NCBI GenBank assembly: GCA_035347995.1
Contig: DAOPQD010000096.1
Coordinates: 1-11,212 of the forward strand
DNA from: JAAZNO01 sp012798275
Lineage (GTDB): Bacteria > Chloroflexota > Anaerolineae > B4-G1 > SLSP01
Direction: 5' to 3'
DNA: 11,212 nucleotides
Within the stretch, counting starts at the first letter, position 1. Every line of letters begins with the position of its first letter. Below, in pieces: positions 1-5,988 of this stretch. The translations under genes were made by a program, and so were the position numbers. Under the pieces are notes generated by a model that worked only from the letters and a program-made list of their open reading frames with translations, did not search any database and was not told where the DNA came from.

Positions 1-14
1 CCGCGCTGCTGCTC

Positions 15-45
15 ATTATAACGCTTCCCTAAATGTTTTTCTGAA
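15..45 (-). promoter_or_regulatory. Leftward promoter for a gene outside the window
   Basis: On the minus strand a perfect TATAAT -10 box lies at 20-15. A weak TTCAGA (45-40) sits 19 bases upstream, so the -35 match is poor and the spacing long. Transcription would start near position 8 and leave the window to the left, divergent from the HEAT-repeat gene. The gene it would serve is not visible. Confidence 0.4.
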
Positions 46-182
46 GGTCTATAGCTGCTTCTAACTGGCAGAAAGACATCCACGGCCCCAAAAAACGCCA
101 GAAATTTGCGTGGTTCTATGCATTTTGCACCCCCATTGTAAAATCTCCTCGTTCGCAGTGAAGTGGTCTTTCGCCCGCATTG

Positions 183-191
183 TGCTATACT
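183..191 (+). promoter_or_regulatory. Extended -10 promoter of the HEAT-repeat gene
   Basis: TGCTATACT reads as an extended -10 element (TGn followed by TATACT, five of six consensus bases). No good -35 box lies 16-18 bases upstream, which is usual for extended -10 promoters. Transcription would begin near 198. That places the GTG at 163 upstream of the transcript and supports the GTG at 244 as the real start. Confidence 0.45.
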
Positions 192-198
192 TGGGTCA

Positions 199-215
199 CT
201 CGATCGAGAATCGAG
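199..215. repeat. Perfect inverted repeat at the predicted transcript start
   Basis: CTCGAT (199-204) and ATCGAG (210-215) are exact inverted copies separated by five bases. The repeat sits just after the extended -10 box of the HEAT-repeat gene and 28 bases before its GTG start. It could be an operator overlapping +1 or a small hairpin in the 5' leader. The sequence alone does not decide between these. Confidence 0.4.
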
Positions 216-243
216 GCATAATAATGTGAGAAAGGATGGGGAA

Positions 244-1518
244 GTGAGTCAAAATGGATCTTCACCGCCTGTAGCGCCGGCCGTGCGGCGTTGTATCGAG
301 AACCTCGAAAGCCCCAATCCCCGTCAGCGCTCCCAGGCCGCTGCGGAATTGGGTGAGGGTCATGCTGTTGAAGCCGTTCCCGCTCTCATCCGCGTTCTCA
401 CTGAAGACATCAACACTTACGTTCGGACTGCCGCGGCTGAAGCGCTGGGGCATATCGGCGACCCGCAGGCGATCTTCCCGCTCATGGACGCTTTGCGCGA
501 TTCCAGTTCGTTCGTGCGCCGCGCCGCGGCCATCGCTCTGGGGCAGCTGGAAGCCAAGGAGGCGCAGGCGGCGCTCATCCAGGCGCTGGATGACCCCAAC
601 CTCTATGTCCGGCGCGCAGCCATCAATGCCATCGGCAAACTGGGGATTCCCGACCTCGGCAAGGTACTGCTGCCGCGTCTGGACACCGACGATCCGCGCA
701 TGAGGCGCACCCTCATCACCGCGCTGCGGCGGCTCAAGACCCAGGAGGCGATTCCCGTCCTGGTGGAGATGCTCAAAGGCTATCAAGACGAGCCTGGACC
801 CCGCGATCTGCCGGTCGTCAAAACGCTGGTGATCGCTCTGGGCGACCTGCGCGCCCGGGAAGCCGTCCCCGTGTTGATGGACGTGGTGCGCGGCTACGTG
901 GGAGCGCGCTCCCTGGCAGCGGCGGCCCTGGGACAAATCGGCGATCCGCAGGCCTGCTCGGTGCTGGTAGAGACGCTGGCAGATCCCAGCACGAGCCTGC
1001 GTCTGGCGGCGCTCCGCAGTCTGGGACGGCTTGGCTGTCCGGGGTCCGCGCCCGTCGTGCGTGAATTCCTGAAATCCGGCGACCCGCGCCTGCGCCGCAT
1101 GGCGGCCCTCACCCTGGGGCATCTGCGGGATCAGGCAAGCATCCCCCAGCTGCTCGCCATGGCGCAGGGAGATCACAGCCCGCTGGTGCGGCCGGTTGCC
1201 GTCGAAGCGTTGGGCCTCATCGGCGACCCGCACGTGCTCCCCCAGCTGTTGGCGCTGGTGAAGGACACCAACGCCTACGTGCGCGCTGCCCTTTCGCAGG
1301 CACTCTGTCTGCTGGACGATGGCTCGCCAGCCGTGAAGCAAGCGCTGCGACAACTCACGCAGGACGAGGTGCATCACGTCGTCACCGCCGCGCAACAGGC
1401 GCAGGAGAACCGGCGCGAGTATCCCCACGCGGGAATCAAGTCCACCGAAGAAACGGAAAAGAAGGGCTCCTGGCTGCAACGGCTGCTGCATCGCAGCGGC
1501 CAGGCGCACTGCCGCTGA
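244..1518 (+). CDS. HEAT-repeat (PBS lyase-type) scaffold protein
   Basis: A 424-residue soluble protein built almost entirely of short helical repeats from about residue 20 to 375. The repeats follow the pattern AAxALGxIGDPxAxxxLxxxLxDxxxxVRxxA, with clear GDP turns at about residues 72-74, 233-235 and 327-329. This is the HEAT / PBS-lyase HEAT-like family, whose members make superhelical protein-binding surfaces, in some cases for phycobilin lyases. Nothing here suggests a lyase, and no catalytic motif is visible. The tail after residue 390 is charged (EETEKK) and ends in a basic, Trp- and Leu-containing segment. There is no signal peptide or membrane helix. I chose GTG 244 because AAAGGAT/GGGG lies just upstream and a promoter lies at 183-191; the frame stays open to a GTG at 163. 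The gene stands alone and converges on the lipoprotein gene. Its partner is unknown. Confidence 0.85.
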   Translation: MSQNGSSPPVAPAVRRCIENLESPNPRQRSQAAAELGEGHAVEAVPALIRVLTEDINTYVRTAAAEALGHIGDPQAIFPLMDALRDSSSFVRRAAAIALGQLEAKEAQAALIQALDDPNLYVRRAAINAIGKLGIPDLGKVLLPRLDTDDPRMRRTLITALRRLKTQEAIPVLVEMLKGYQDEPGPRDLPVVKTLVIALGDLRAREAVPVLMDVVRGYVGARSLAAAALGQIGDPQACSVLVETLADPSTSLRLAALRSLGRLGCPGSAPVVREFLKSGDPRLRRMAALTLGHLRDQASIPQLLAMAQGDHSPLVRPVAVEALGLIGDPHVLPQLLALVKDTNAYVRAALSQALCLLDDGSPAVKQALRQLTQDEVHHVVTAAQQAQENRREYPHAGIKSTEETEKKGSWLQRLLHRSGQAHCR

Positions 1519-1526
1519 AAACGACG

Positions 1527-1560
1527 CCGGGCGCGGGGACAGGCGCCGCGCCCGGTGCTT
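1527..1560. terminator. Hairpin terminator between convergent genes
   Basis: CCGGGCGCGG (1527-1536) pairs perfectly with CCGCGCCCGG (1546-1555) around a nine-base loop. On the plus strand a short T-containing tail (TGCTTTC) follows. On the minus strand the stem is followed within a few bases by GTTTTC. It lies in the 55 bases between two converging stop codons, so it probably ends transcription from both sides, although neither T-run is long. Confidence 0.7.
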
Positions 1561-1573
1561 TCGGCGTCTCATC

Positions 1574-3151
1574 TCAGTAGGGAGCAATTTCCGCCAGGCG
1601 CAGGCCGTCCTTCCAGAGCTCCAGGGTCCAGCCGGCGCCTGAGCCGGCGATCGCACGGCGGAACGGCGCATCGGGTCCTATCTGAGCCGGGAACACGCCC
1701 TGGATCAGGTCATTCTGTTTGACAACCACGTCCACGGTCTGCGCGCGCGGCGCGAACAAGCCTACCATGACCCCCTCGGCCGTCTGCTTGAAGGCCGCTG
1801 CCAGCTCCGCGTTAGCCCAGGCCAATCCGCCAATGCCATGGACGGCATACCAACGTTCATCCCAGGTGAGCGTCTGTCCGGCCGCCAGGCTGAGGTAATC
1901 CTCCGGGAAGAAAGTGCGGTTAAGCCCGCCCCACAGCTCGAAGTAGCGGCTGTTATCCACGGTGAAGATGTCCGAGGGCAAATCTCCCAGGCAGAAGAGC
2001 TTCACCCCTTGAGGCGTCGCCGGGGGATAGGTGCGCACGAGGCCCAGATCGCTGTCCTCATCGTAAGCGCCCATCGCCCCCTGCGCTTGCGTGGCAAACA
2101 CCCCCAGGTAATACCGCCATTCAGAGTAGTAGCTGAAGTCCCGTCCGCCAAAAACAGGCCAGCTGATAAGACTGCGGGGACCGGGCAGCTGGCCGTCTCC
2201 GGTCGAGTGGATCTTCATCTGCTCCGTAGGCACCCAAAAGCGCAACGAGTTGGAAGGCGCGTTGCTGCCCGACAGGGTGAGCATCGCGTTGATCCAGAAC
2301 ATCAACGGTTTGGGCCCGGCGGTAGGATTGGTGATGCGCGGGGTGATAACCAGGGTGTTATCGCCCCCGTAGAGCCGCAGCGTGATCTCGATCGTCATGC
2401 CGGTGCGCCAATCGGTATGCCAGACGCGCACGCCGCGCCAGTTCTCCCCGGAAAGCAACTGATACTCCCAGGGAAGGTATTCGTTGAGACCATGTTCCTC
2501 CACCGGGAAGGCCCATTCCACGCCGCCCGTCGCCAGCCACCACCCGCGATAGCCCCAATTTGCATTCACCGGCATGATGACGGGATTCTCATAGGTGAGG
2601 CGCTGGCCGGTGAGACGATCCTCCCAGCGAAGGATGCGCCCGCCCAGGTAGGGCAAGACCGTGATGCGGGTGAAGCTGTTTTCCAAAATCACCCCGGTGT
2701 AGGTGCGCGGCGCGGGCGGCCCGACAGCGCCCCGATCCAGGTCATGATAGGGATAGTACGGCGAGCCCGGATCAGAAGGCCGCAGCGCCTGCTCCCAGGC
2801 GTAGCTGGTCAGCGTGATCTGGGTCTCATAGACGGCGAGCGCCCAATCCTTCATCACCGTCGGGAGATAGACCTCCGGGGTGAAGGTCACCGTCGGCGTC
2901 AGGAGCATGGGCGCTTCCGGGACTGTCGCCACCGGCGTCGCAGTCGGCGCCAGGGTTGAAGTGGGCGCCGGAGAAGGCCGGGGCGCACTGACCGTCGCGG
3001 TCGCCATTGGCGCATCGGGCAACGTCTCCACAGGCGTGGCGGTGAGTGTGGGTGGCGCTGACGGCTCGGCGATGCTCTGCGCCGGGCTACAAGCGGTCAG
3101 GGCTGCTATCACCGTCAGCCCCAACCACCTCCAAGCGATTTTAGCGTTCAT
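1574..3151 (-). CDS. Secreted lipoprotein with a DUF5107-like domain
   Basis: A 525-residue protein with a lipoprotein signal: a short basic start, a hydrophobic stretch and the lipobox LTAC with Cys21 as the lipidation site. It should be anchored outside the cytoplasmic membrane. Residues 22-93 are a T/P/A-rich linker with an internal duplication (residues 37-49 and 70-82), followed by YLPTVMK (95-101). The folded part from about residue 150 carries VLPYLGGRI (165-173) and GGVEWAFP (209-216), then an EEHG segment with His220. This pattern resembles DUF5107, which has a galactose-mutarotase-like beta-sandwich fold. A carbohydrate-binding or carbohydrate-processing role is therefore inferred; no substrate can be named. 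The start is firm: AGGAGGG lies seven bases before the ATG. No convincing promoter was found upstream. The downstream end is shared with the bidirectional terminator at 1527-1560. Confidence 0.82.
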   Translation of the reverse strand: MNAKIAWRWLGLTVIAALTACSPAQSIAEPSAPPTLTATPVETLPDAPMATATVSAPRPSPAPTSTLAPTATPVATVPEAPMLLTPTVTFTPEVYLPTVMKDWALAVYETQITLTSYAWEQALRPSDPGSPYYPYHDLDRGAVGPPAPRTYTGVILENSFTRITVLPYLGGRILRWEDRLTGQRLTYENPVIMPVNANWGYRGWWLATGGVEWAFPVEEHGLNEYLPWEYQLLSGENWRGVRVWHTDWRTGMTIEITLRLYGGDNTLVITPRITNPTAGPKPLMFWINAMLTLSGSNAPSNSLRFWVPTEQMKIHSTGDGQLPGPRSLISWPVFGGRDFSYYSEWRYYLGVFATQAQGAMGAYDEDSDLGLVRTYPPATPQGVKLFCLGDLPSDIFTVDNSRYFELWGGLNRTFFPEDYLSLAAGQTLTWDERWYAVHGIGGLAWANAELAAAFKQTAEGVMVGLFAPRAQTVDVVVKQNDLIQGVFPAQIGPDAPFRRAIAGSGAGWTLELWKDGLRLAEIAPY

Positions 3152-3245
3152 GGGGATTCCCTCCTTCGTAAATGGCCCCGAATGAACACGAATTTCACGA
3201 ATCAGATCAGAAATTCCTGGCCCCCGGGGCTGCTACGTCCTCGAA

Positions 3246-3345
3246 CAACGCGCTTCAGCGCGGTTGGCACCTGTCAGGCTGGGGACTCCATCCCCTGCCG
3301 AACTGCGCGCCGTCGCAGCCTCTGCTCACGACTCACAAATCACAT
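3246..3345. repeat. Structured dispersed repeat, copy A
   Basis: The core (3246-3303) matches the core of copy B at 4857-4917 in the same orientation, with a 3-base indel and six mismatches in the last 42 bases. It can form two hairpins. One is CAAC-GCGC-TTCA-GCGC-g-GTTG. The other is GGC-t-GGGG ... CCCC-t-GCC. After an 11-base gap comes a 22-base stretch identical to one in copy B (3315-3336), which runs into three heptamer units: CTCACGA, CTCACAA, ATCACAT (3325-3345). It looks like a non-autonomous REP-like intergenic element. No transposase is nearby. Confidence 0.75.
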
Positions 3346-3373
3346 TTTCGTGCTTGCATGGTGTCTCCCCCAG

Positions 3374-3415
3374 AAAAAAAAGACAACGTGACCCCTGGCG
3401 CGGGGTCACGTTGTC
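3374..3415 (-). terminator. Strong intrinsic terminator of the DUF4870 gene
   Basis: GACAACGTGACCCC (3382-3395) and GGGGTCACGTTGTC (3402-3415) form a perfect 14-base-pair stem with a six-base loop. On the minus strand the stem is followed by eight T residues (the A-run at 3374-3381). It begins 29 bases after the stop codon of the DUF4870 gene. It is the clearest terminator in the window. Confidence 0.93.
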
Positions 3416-3444
3416 GGTCGGACATGCCAGCAGGCGGCGACAGG

Positions 3445-3939
3445 CTACTTGAGCAGGTTGAGCGCCCAATCGCCGATGAGCCAGTAGCGGAAGTCTTCCC
3501 CCTGGTTGCATTGAAGTGCACCAATCACGCCGTACACCACGGCAATGACGGGGAAAGCAGCCAGCACCACTGTGGCAATGACGGCGAAGGGGATCAGCAA
3601 GATGCCGACCAGAACCGCAGAGAGCAGCCCGACCACCGCCCACACCAGGCCAATCAACAGCCCGCCGCCGCCCCAGAAGACCAGCTGAAAGAGCAGGGCC
3701 TGCAGCGCCTGATACGCCACATAGCGCGAGCGGTTGCGGTAGACCAGGTAGATGATCAACGCCGCGCCGACGCCCAGAAAGCCGGTGACCAGGTTGAGCA
3801 GCACGCTCAAATGCGCTAACATTGCCCATAGACGTTCATCCGCTGGCGAAAGCGGCGCCGGGGGCTGCGCAACAGGCGCCACAGGGATAGGGCTGGCAGG
3901 AGGGAGTGGCGCTTCACGAACTTCGTTTTCGGTATCCAT
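3445..3939 (-). CDS. DUF4870-family small membrane protein
   Basis: A 164-residue protein. Residues 1-32 are an acidic, then proline-rich cytoplasmic tail. The segment PADERLWAMLAHLS (32-45) followed by hydrophobic helices and a YRNRSRYVAYQALQALLFQ segment (67-85) is the DUF4870 (Tic20-like) signature. Hydrophobic stretches at about 43-68, 83-108 and 110-142 give three or four membrane helices. The family's molecular function is not established; members are small integral membrane proteins. The start is well supported by AAAGGAG seven bases before the ATG. The gene has its own strong terminator at 3374-3415 and lies 201 bases after the AMMECR1-domain gene. A GC-only hairpin without a T-run lies in that gap (4022-4039). 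I saw no convincing promoter there, so cotranscription with AMMECR1 is possible. Confidence 0.88.
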   Translation of the reverse strand: MDTENEVREAPLPPASPIPVAPVAQPPAPLSPADERLWAMLAHLSVLLNLVTGFLGVGAALIIYLVYRNRSRYVAYQALQALLFQLVFWGGGGLLIGLVWAVVGLLSAVLVGILLIPFAVIATVVLAAFPVIAVVYGVIGALQCNQGEDFRYWLIGDWALNLLK

Positions 3940-4140
3940 AGTTCAACTCCTTTAACATGATCTAAAATGGAGATGGTTCATTTTCCGGCTCGACAAGGCC
4001 TCGACTGGCGGAAATGGCCTCGCGCCCGCTGAAGGGCGCCCGGTCAGTGTCAGCCAATGATGAATCTTCTCCTAAAACACTACCCATACTACGCGCAGAT
4101 CAGCTAAAGGTTGCGCCGAATCCCCGTCGTCGCCGCGCCG

Positions 4141-4722
4141 TTACGCTGCCTCCTCGGCAAATTTCTCCACTTGATACACTTTGATCTGAATGTCGGGCCA
4201 CCGCCAGGCATTGGAAGGCAATCCTGCTTTCCGGGACAGATGACTCAGGAATTCCTCCGGCTCGGGCAGCTCTTCCCATACCTGAGGCAAAAATGTCCCG
4301 CGATTCCACCCACGTTCGAGAACGACCCCATCCACGCCGGGGCGCAGCTTCTGGAGCAGCTCTTCGGGGCTAGAGAAAATCAACGGCTGCGGCTCCGAGA
4401 GCACCGAGATCTCGATCCGCAACGGTCGGAACTCCAGATCCGTCAGCGGCGGGAAGCGCGGATCGTCGAAAGCGGCGTCTACGGCGTGCTGCTGTACATC
4501 CAACGCCAGGGGACGATGCGCCATCAGCGAGCCAATGCAGCCGCGCAATTGTCCCTGCAAGGTGAGGGTGACAAAGGCGGCGCCTTTGGCTTGCAGGCGC
4601 GGCGGCAACGTCGCCAGGTCAATTTCGGGAAGGGGGTTGCCATTCAGCGCTTCGCGGATGGCGTCCCGCGCCAGTCGCAGCAGGATCTGTTTTTCTTCGG
4701 CGGTCAAAGGTTGAATTTCCAT
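4141..4722 (-). CDS. amrA: AMMECR1-domain protein (AmmeMemoRadiSam protein A)
   Basis: A 193-residue protein that is entirely one AMMECR1 domain. The family hallmark LRGCIGS is at residues 59-65, including the invariant Cys62. Further family blocks are DPRFPPLT (87-94), EISVLSEP (104-111) and GTFLPQVWEE (142-151). The length is normal for the stand-alone bacterial and archaeal form. The biochemical role is unknown. Genomic association with MEMO1-like and radical SAM proteins (the AmmeMemoRadiSam set) suggests a joint modification reaction. Both partners are upstream on the same strand here, but a 384-base spacer with a repeat and a hairpin separates this gene from the MEMO1 gene, so it may have its own transcript. 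I found no clear promoter. GAGGAG six bases before the ATG supports the start. The symbol follows the family name only and is not an established locus name. Confidence 0.93.
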   Translation of the reverse strand: MEIQPLTAEEKQILLRLARDAIREALNGNPLPEIDLATLPPRLQAKGAAFVTLTLQGQLRGCIGSLMAHRPLALDVQQHAVDAAFDDPRFPPLTDLEFRPLRIEISVLSEPQPLIFSSPEELLQKLRPGVDGVVLERGWNRGTFLPQVWEELPEPEEFLSHLSRKAGLPSNAWRWPDIQIKVYQVEKFAEEAA

Positions 4723-4746
4723 ACAGGTCTCCTCGAAAAATTGAGA

Positions 4747-4775
4747 TCAGTGAGTCAGCAATCAGCGAAGCAGCG
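4747..4775. repeat. Degenerate 7-9 base tandem array
   Basis: Units TCAGTGAG, TCAGCAA, TCAGCGAAG and then a CAGCG start at 4747, 4755, 4762 and 4771, a loose period of 7-9 bases. On the minus strand it reads as CGCTGATT/GCTGACTC-type units. These resemble the GACTCGCT units at 11043-11058. The array is short and decayed, so it is a weak call. Confidence 0.35.
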
Positions 4776-4856
4776 GACCTCAAAATCACTTGCGTGGCAA
4801 AGCCGCCCCGGAATGAATTCTGGCCTGATACATCAAGTTCGCTGAAGCGAGCTCCC

Positions 4857-4967
4857 CAACAGCGCGCTTCAGCGCGGTTGGCTCGTGTCAGGCCGGGGAT
4901 TCCAGCCCCAGCCGAACCGGTGAATCGTTGCAGCCTCTGCTCACGACTCACCACTCACAACTCACAT
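4857..4967. repeat. Structured dispersed repeat, copy B
   Basis: The 61-base core (4857-4917) is the counterpart of copy A and can form the same two hairpins. One is built on GCGC-TTCA-GCGC flanked by CAAC/GTTG. The other is GGC-c-GGGG ... CCCC-a-GCC. After 12 bases the 22-base stretch identical to copy A follows (4930-4951), and it runs into four heptamers: CTCACGA, CTCACCA, CTCACAA, CTCACAT (4940-4967). Copy A has three. Just upstream, copy B has an additional small hairpin, TCGCT-GA-AGCGA, within 4838-4850, which copy A lacks. Confidence 0.75.
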
Positions 4968-5067
4968 TTGCATCCTCGGCGGTGTGCCGCAAGAACATGG
5001 TAACTTCTCGGAAAATGGCTCACAGCTGGCCACGGACTTCGCCGATCGGACACTGAAGATGAAGCCC

Positions 5068-5105
5068 GGCCTGTCAGGTCTTTGAAGACCTGCAGGCCCT
5101 TTTTT
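5068..5105 (+). terminator. Plus-strand hairpin with T-run, no plus-strand gene
   Basis: GGCCTG-t-CAGGTCTT (5068-5082) pairs with AAGACCTGCAGGCC (5085-5098), leaving one bulged T and a two-base loop. The sequence continues C then six T residues (5100-5105). This is the form of an intrinsic terminator reading rightward. The only adjacent gene is MEMO1 on the minus strand, whose stop codon lies at 5109-5107. On that strand the hairpin is preceded by A residues and has no T-run after it. It may block antisense transcription into the MEMO1 gene, end an unseen small RNA, or be a mobile hairpin repeat. Confidence 0.6.
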
Positions 5106-5106
5106 A

Positions 5107-5925
5107 CTATCCGCTCTCCGCGTACGCGATCGCCGCATATCCCACCACCTGACGATGGTCGCCGGCAGTGTCCCCCGAATTGCGGTAATCCAACAGGTGC
5201 GCCTGCCACCCCCGTCGCGCCGCAAGCGGCATCACGGCGAGAATGGGTGTCTGTCCGCAAGCCTCGCCGTGCGCCACCGCTACGACGTCGCCTTGCAGGA
5301 CGGCGTTGATGAACGACTTATCACGCCGCGCCGCGTCGCTGTAGGTGTGATAATGACTGAGGTCAGAGCTCACCACGAGAAGATCATCGGGTTCCAACAC
5401 CGCGTCCAGAACGCGCGCGACCACTTCGGGATTCACATCCCCAAACAGCAAGGGGACGATAGGCACGCCAGGGCACACGCGCTGCAGGAACGGCAGCTGC
5501 ACTTCGAGGCAGTGCTCATCATGATGGGCCTGACTCAGCGGCTGAAACCACGGGTCACGTTCCAGCAGCTGCTTCACCGCCGCGACATCCACCGGCACCA
5601 CGCCGAGCGGCGTCGCCAAGCCATCGTAGTCGCCCACCGCCACGCCCTGGAACCAGACGCGATGCGCCGGCCCCAACAGATAGATCCGCGCGGGAGGAGC
5701 TGGCCTTTCCGCCACGGCGCGATAGGAAAACGCGGCGACCGGCCCCGAATAGGGATAGCCGGCATGGGGGACGATCACCGCACGGACCGCGGGGAGCGGG
5801 GGCGGCGTCGCCGCTGCCAGAAATCCGTCCACGGTCTGTTGCAAGACTAAGGGGTTATCGGGATAGAACATGCCGGCGACTGCTGGCCGGCGAATGTGGG
5901 TGAAGGTATGGGGTGTCTTTTCCAT
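5107..5925 (-). CDS. amrB: MEMO1-family protein (AmmeMemoRadiSam protein B)
   Basis: A 272-residue protein of the MEMO1 family, which is related in fold to LigB-type class III extradiol dioxygenases. Family blocks in order are PAVAGMFYP (14-22), PHAGYPYSGPVAA (53-65), GPAHR (85-89), EHCLEVQLPF (137-146), SSDLSHYH (186-193), ACGQ (222-225), YRNSGD (247-252) and VVGYAAIAY (260-268). The likely metal-site residues are present: His54, His88, one of the SHYH histidines, and Cys223. The enzyme activity is unknown; human MEMO1 has been described as a metal-binding redox protein. It probably acts with the upstream radical SAM enzyme (63-base gap, same strand) and with AMMECR1. GGAGGAG eight bases before the ATG fixes the start. 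The length is typical and I see no damage. The symbol follows the family name only. Confidence 0.93.
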   Translation of the reverse strand: MEKTPHTFTHIRRPAVAGMFYPDNPLVLQQTVDGFLAAATPPPLPAVRAVIVPHAGYPYSGPVAAFSYRAVAERPAPPARIYLLGPAHRVWFQGVAVGDYDGLATPLGVVPVDVAAVKQLLERDPWFQPLSQAHHDEHCLEVQLPFLQRVCPGVPIVPLLFGDVNPEVVARVLDAVLEPDDLLVVSSDLSHYHTYSDAARRDKSFINAVLQGDVVAVAHGEACGQTPILAVMPLAARRGWQAHLLDYRNSGDTAGDHRQVVGYAAIAYAESG

Positions 5926-5988
5926 CAGTCATGCTCCTCCTTATCGGTCATTCCAGGCTCAAGATGACAGCGCCACGGTCGCTTCGAC

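Larger units (their letters stand above)
4723..5106. other. Gene-free spacer inside the AmmeMemoRadiSam locus
   Basis: These 384 bases separate the AMMECR1 gene from the MEMO1 gene. I see no credible coding region; the short open frames here lack ribosome binding sites and family signatures. From left to right on the plus strand it holds a degenerate TCAG-type array (4747-4775), repeat copy B (4857-4967), about 100 bases without recognisable features, and a plus-strand hairpin with a T-run (5068-5105). No minus-strand promoter with two acceptable boxes was found ahead of the AMMECR1 gene. Confidence 0.7.

Noticed and set aside
262..1671. Minus-strand open frame of 469 codons across the HEAT-repeat gene
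   Set aside because: It runs through the bidirectional terminator and part of the lipoprotein gene, and its product is low-complexity and Arg/Gln-rich. The periodicity comes from the HEAT repeats on the other strand.
1838..2959. Long open frame (373 codons) on the plus strand, opposite the DUF5107-like lipoprotein gene
   Set aside because: It is antisense to a gene with a clear signal peptide, ribosome binding site and family motifs. Its product is rich in Arg, His, Gly and Pro with no recognisable domain, as expected for a shadow of GC-rich coding sequence.
3172..3819. Plus-strand open frame across repeat copy A, the terminator and the DUF4870 gene
   Set aside because: It crosses a perfect 14-base-pair terminator and antisense DUF4870 sequence, and has no ribosome binding site or family signature.
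4022..4039. GCGCCC/GGGCGC hairpin after the AMMECR1 gene
   Set aside because: The stem is only six base pairs, lies about 100 bases past the stop codon, and has no T-run on either strand.
3246..4967. The two structured repeats as ends of a composite transposon
   Set aside because: They are direct, imperfect and mostly hairpin. There is no transposase, no target-site duplication and no terminal inverted repeat, and the enclosed genes are ordinary chromosomal families.
5947..5968. GTCAT/ATGAC inverted repeat between the amrS and MEMO1 genes
   Set aside because: The arms are only five bases with a 12-base loop and no T-run. It is too weak to call a terminator or operator, though it may be a decayed copy of a dispersed repeat.
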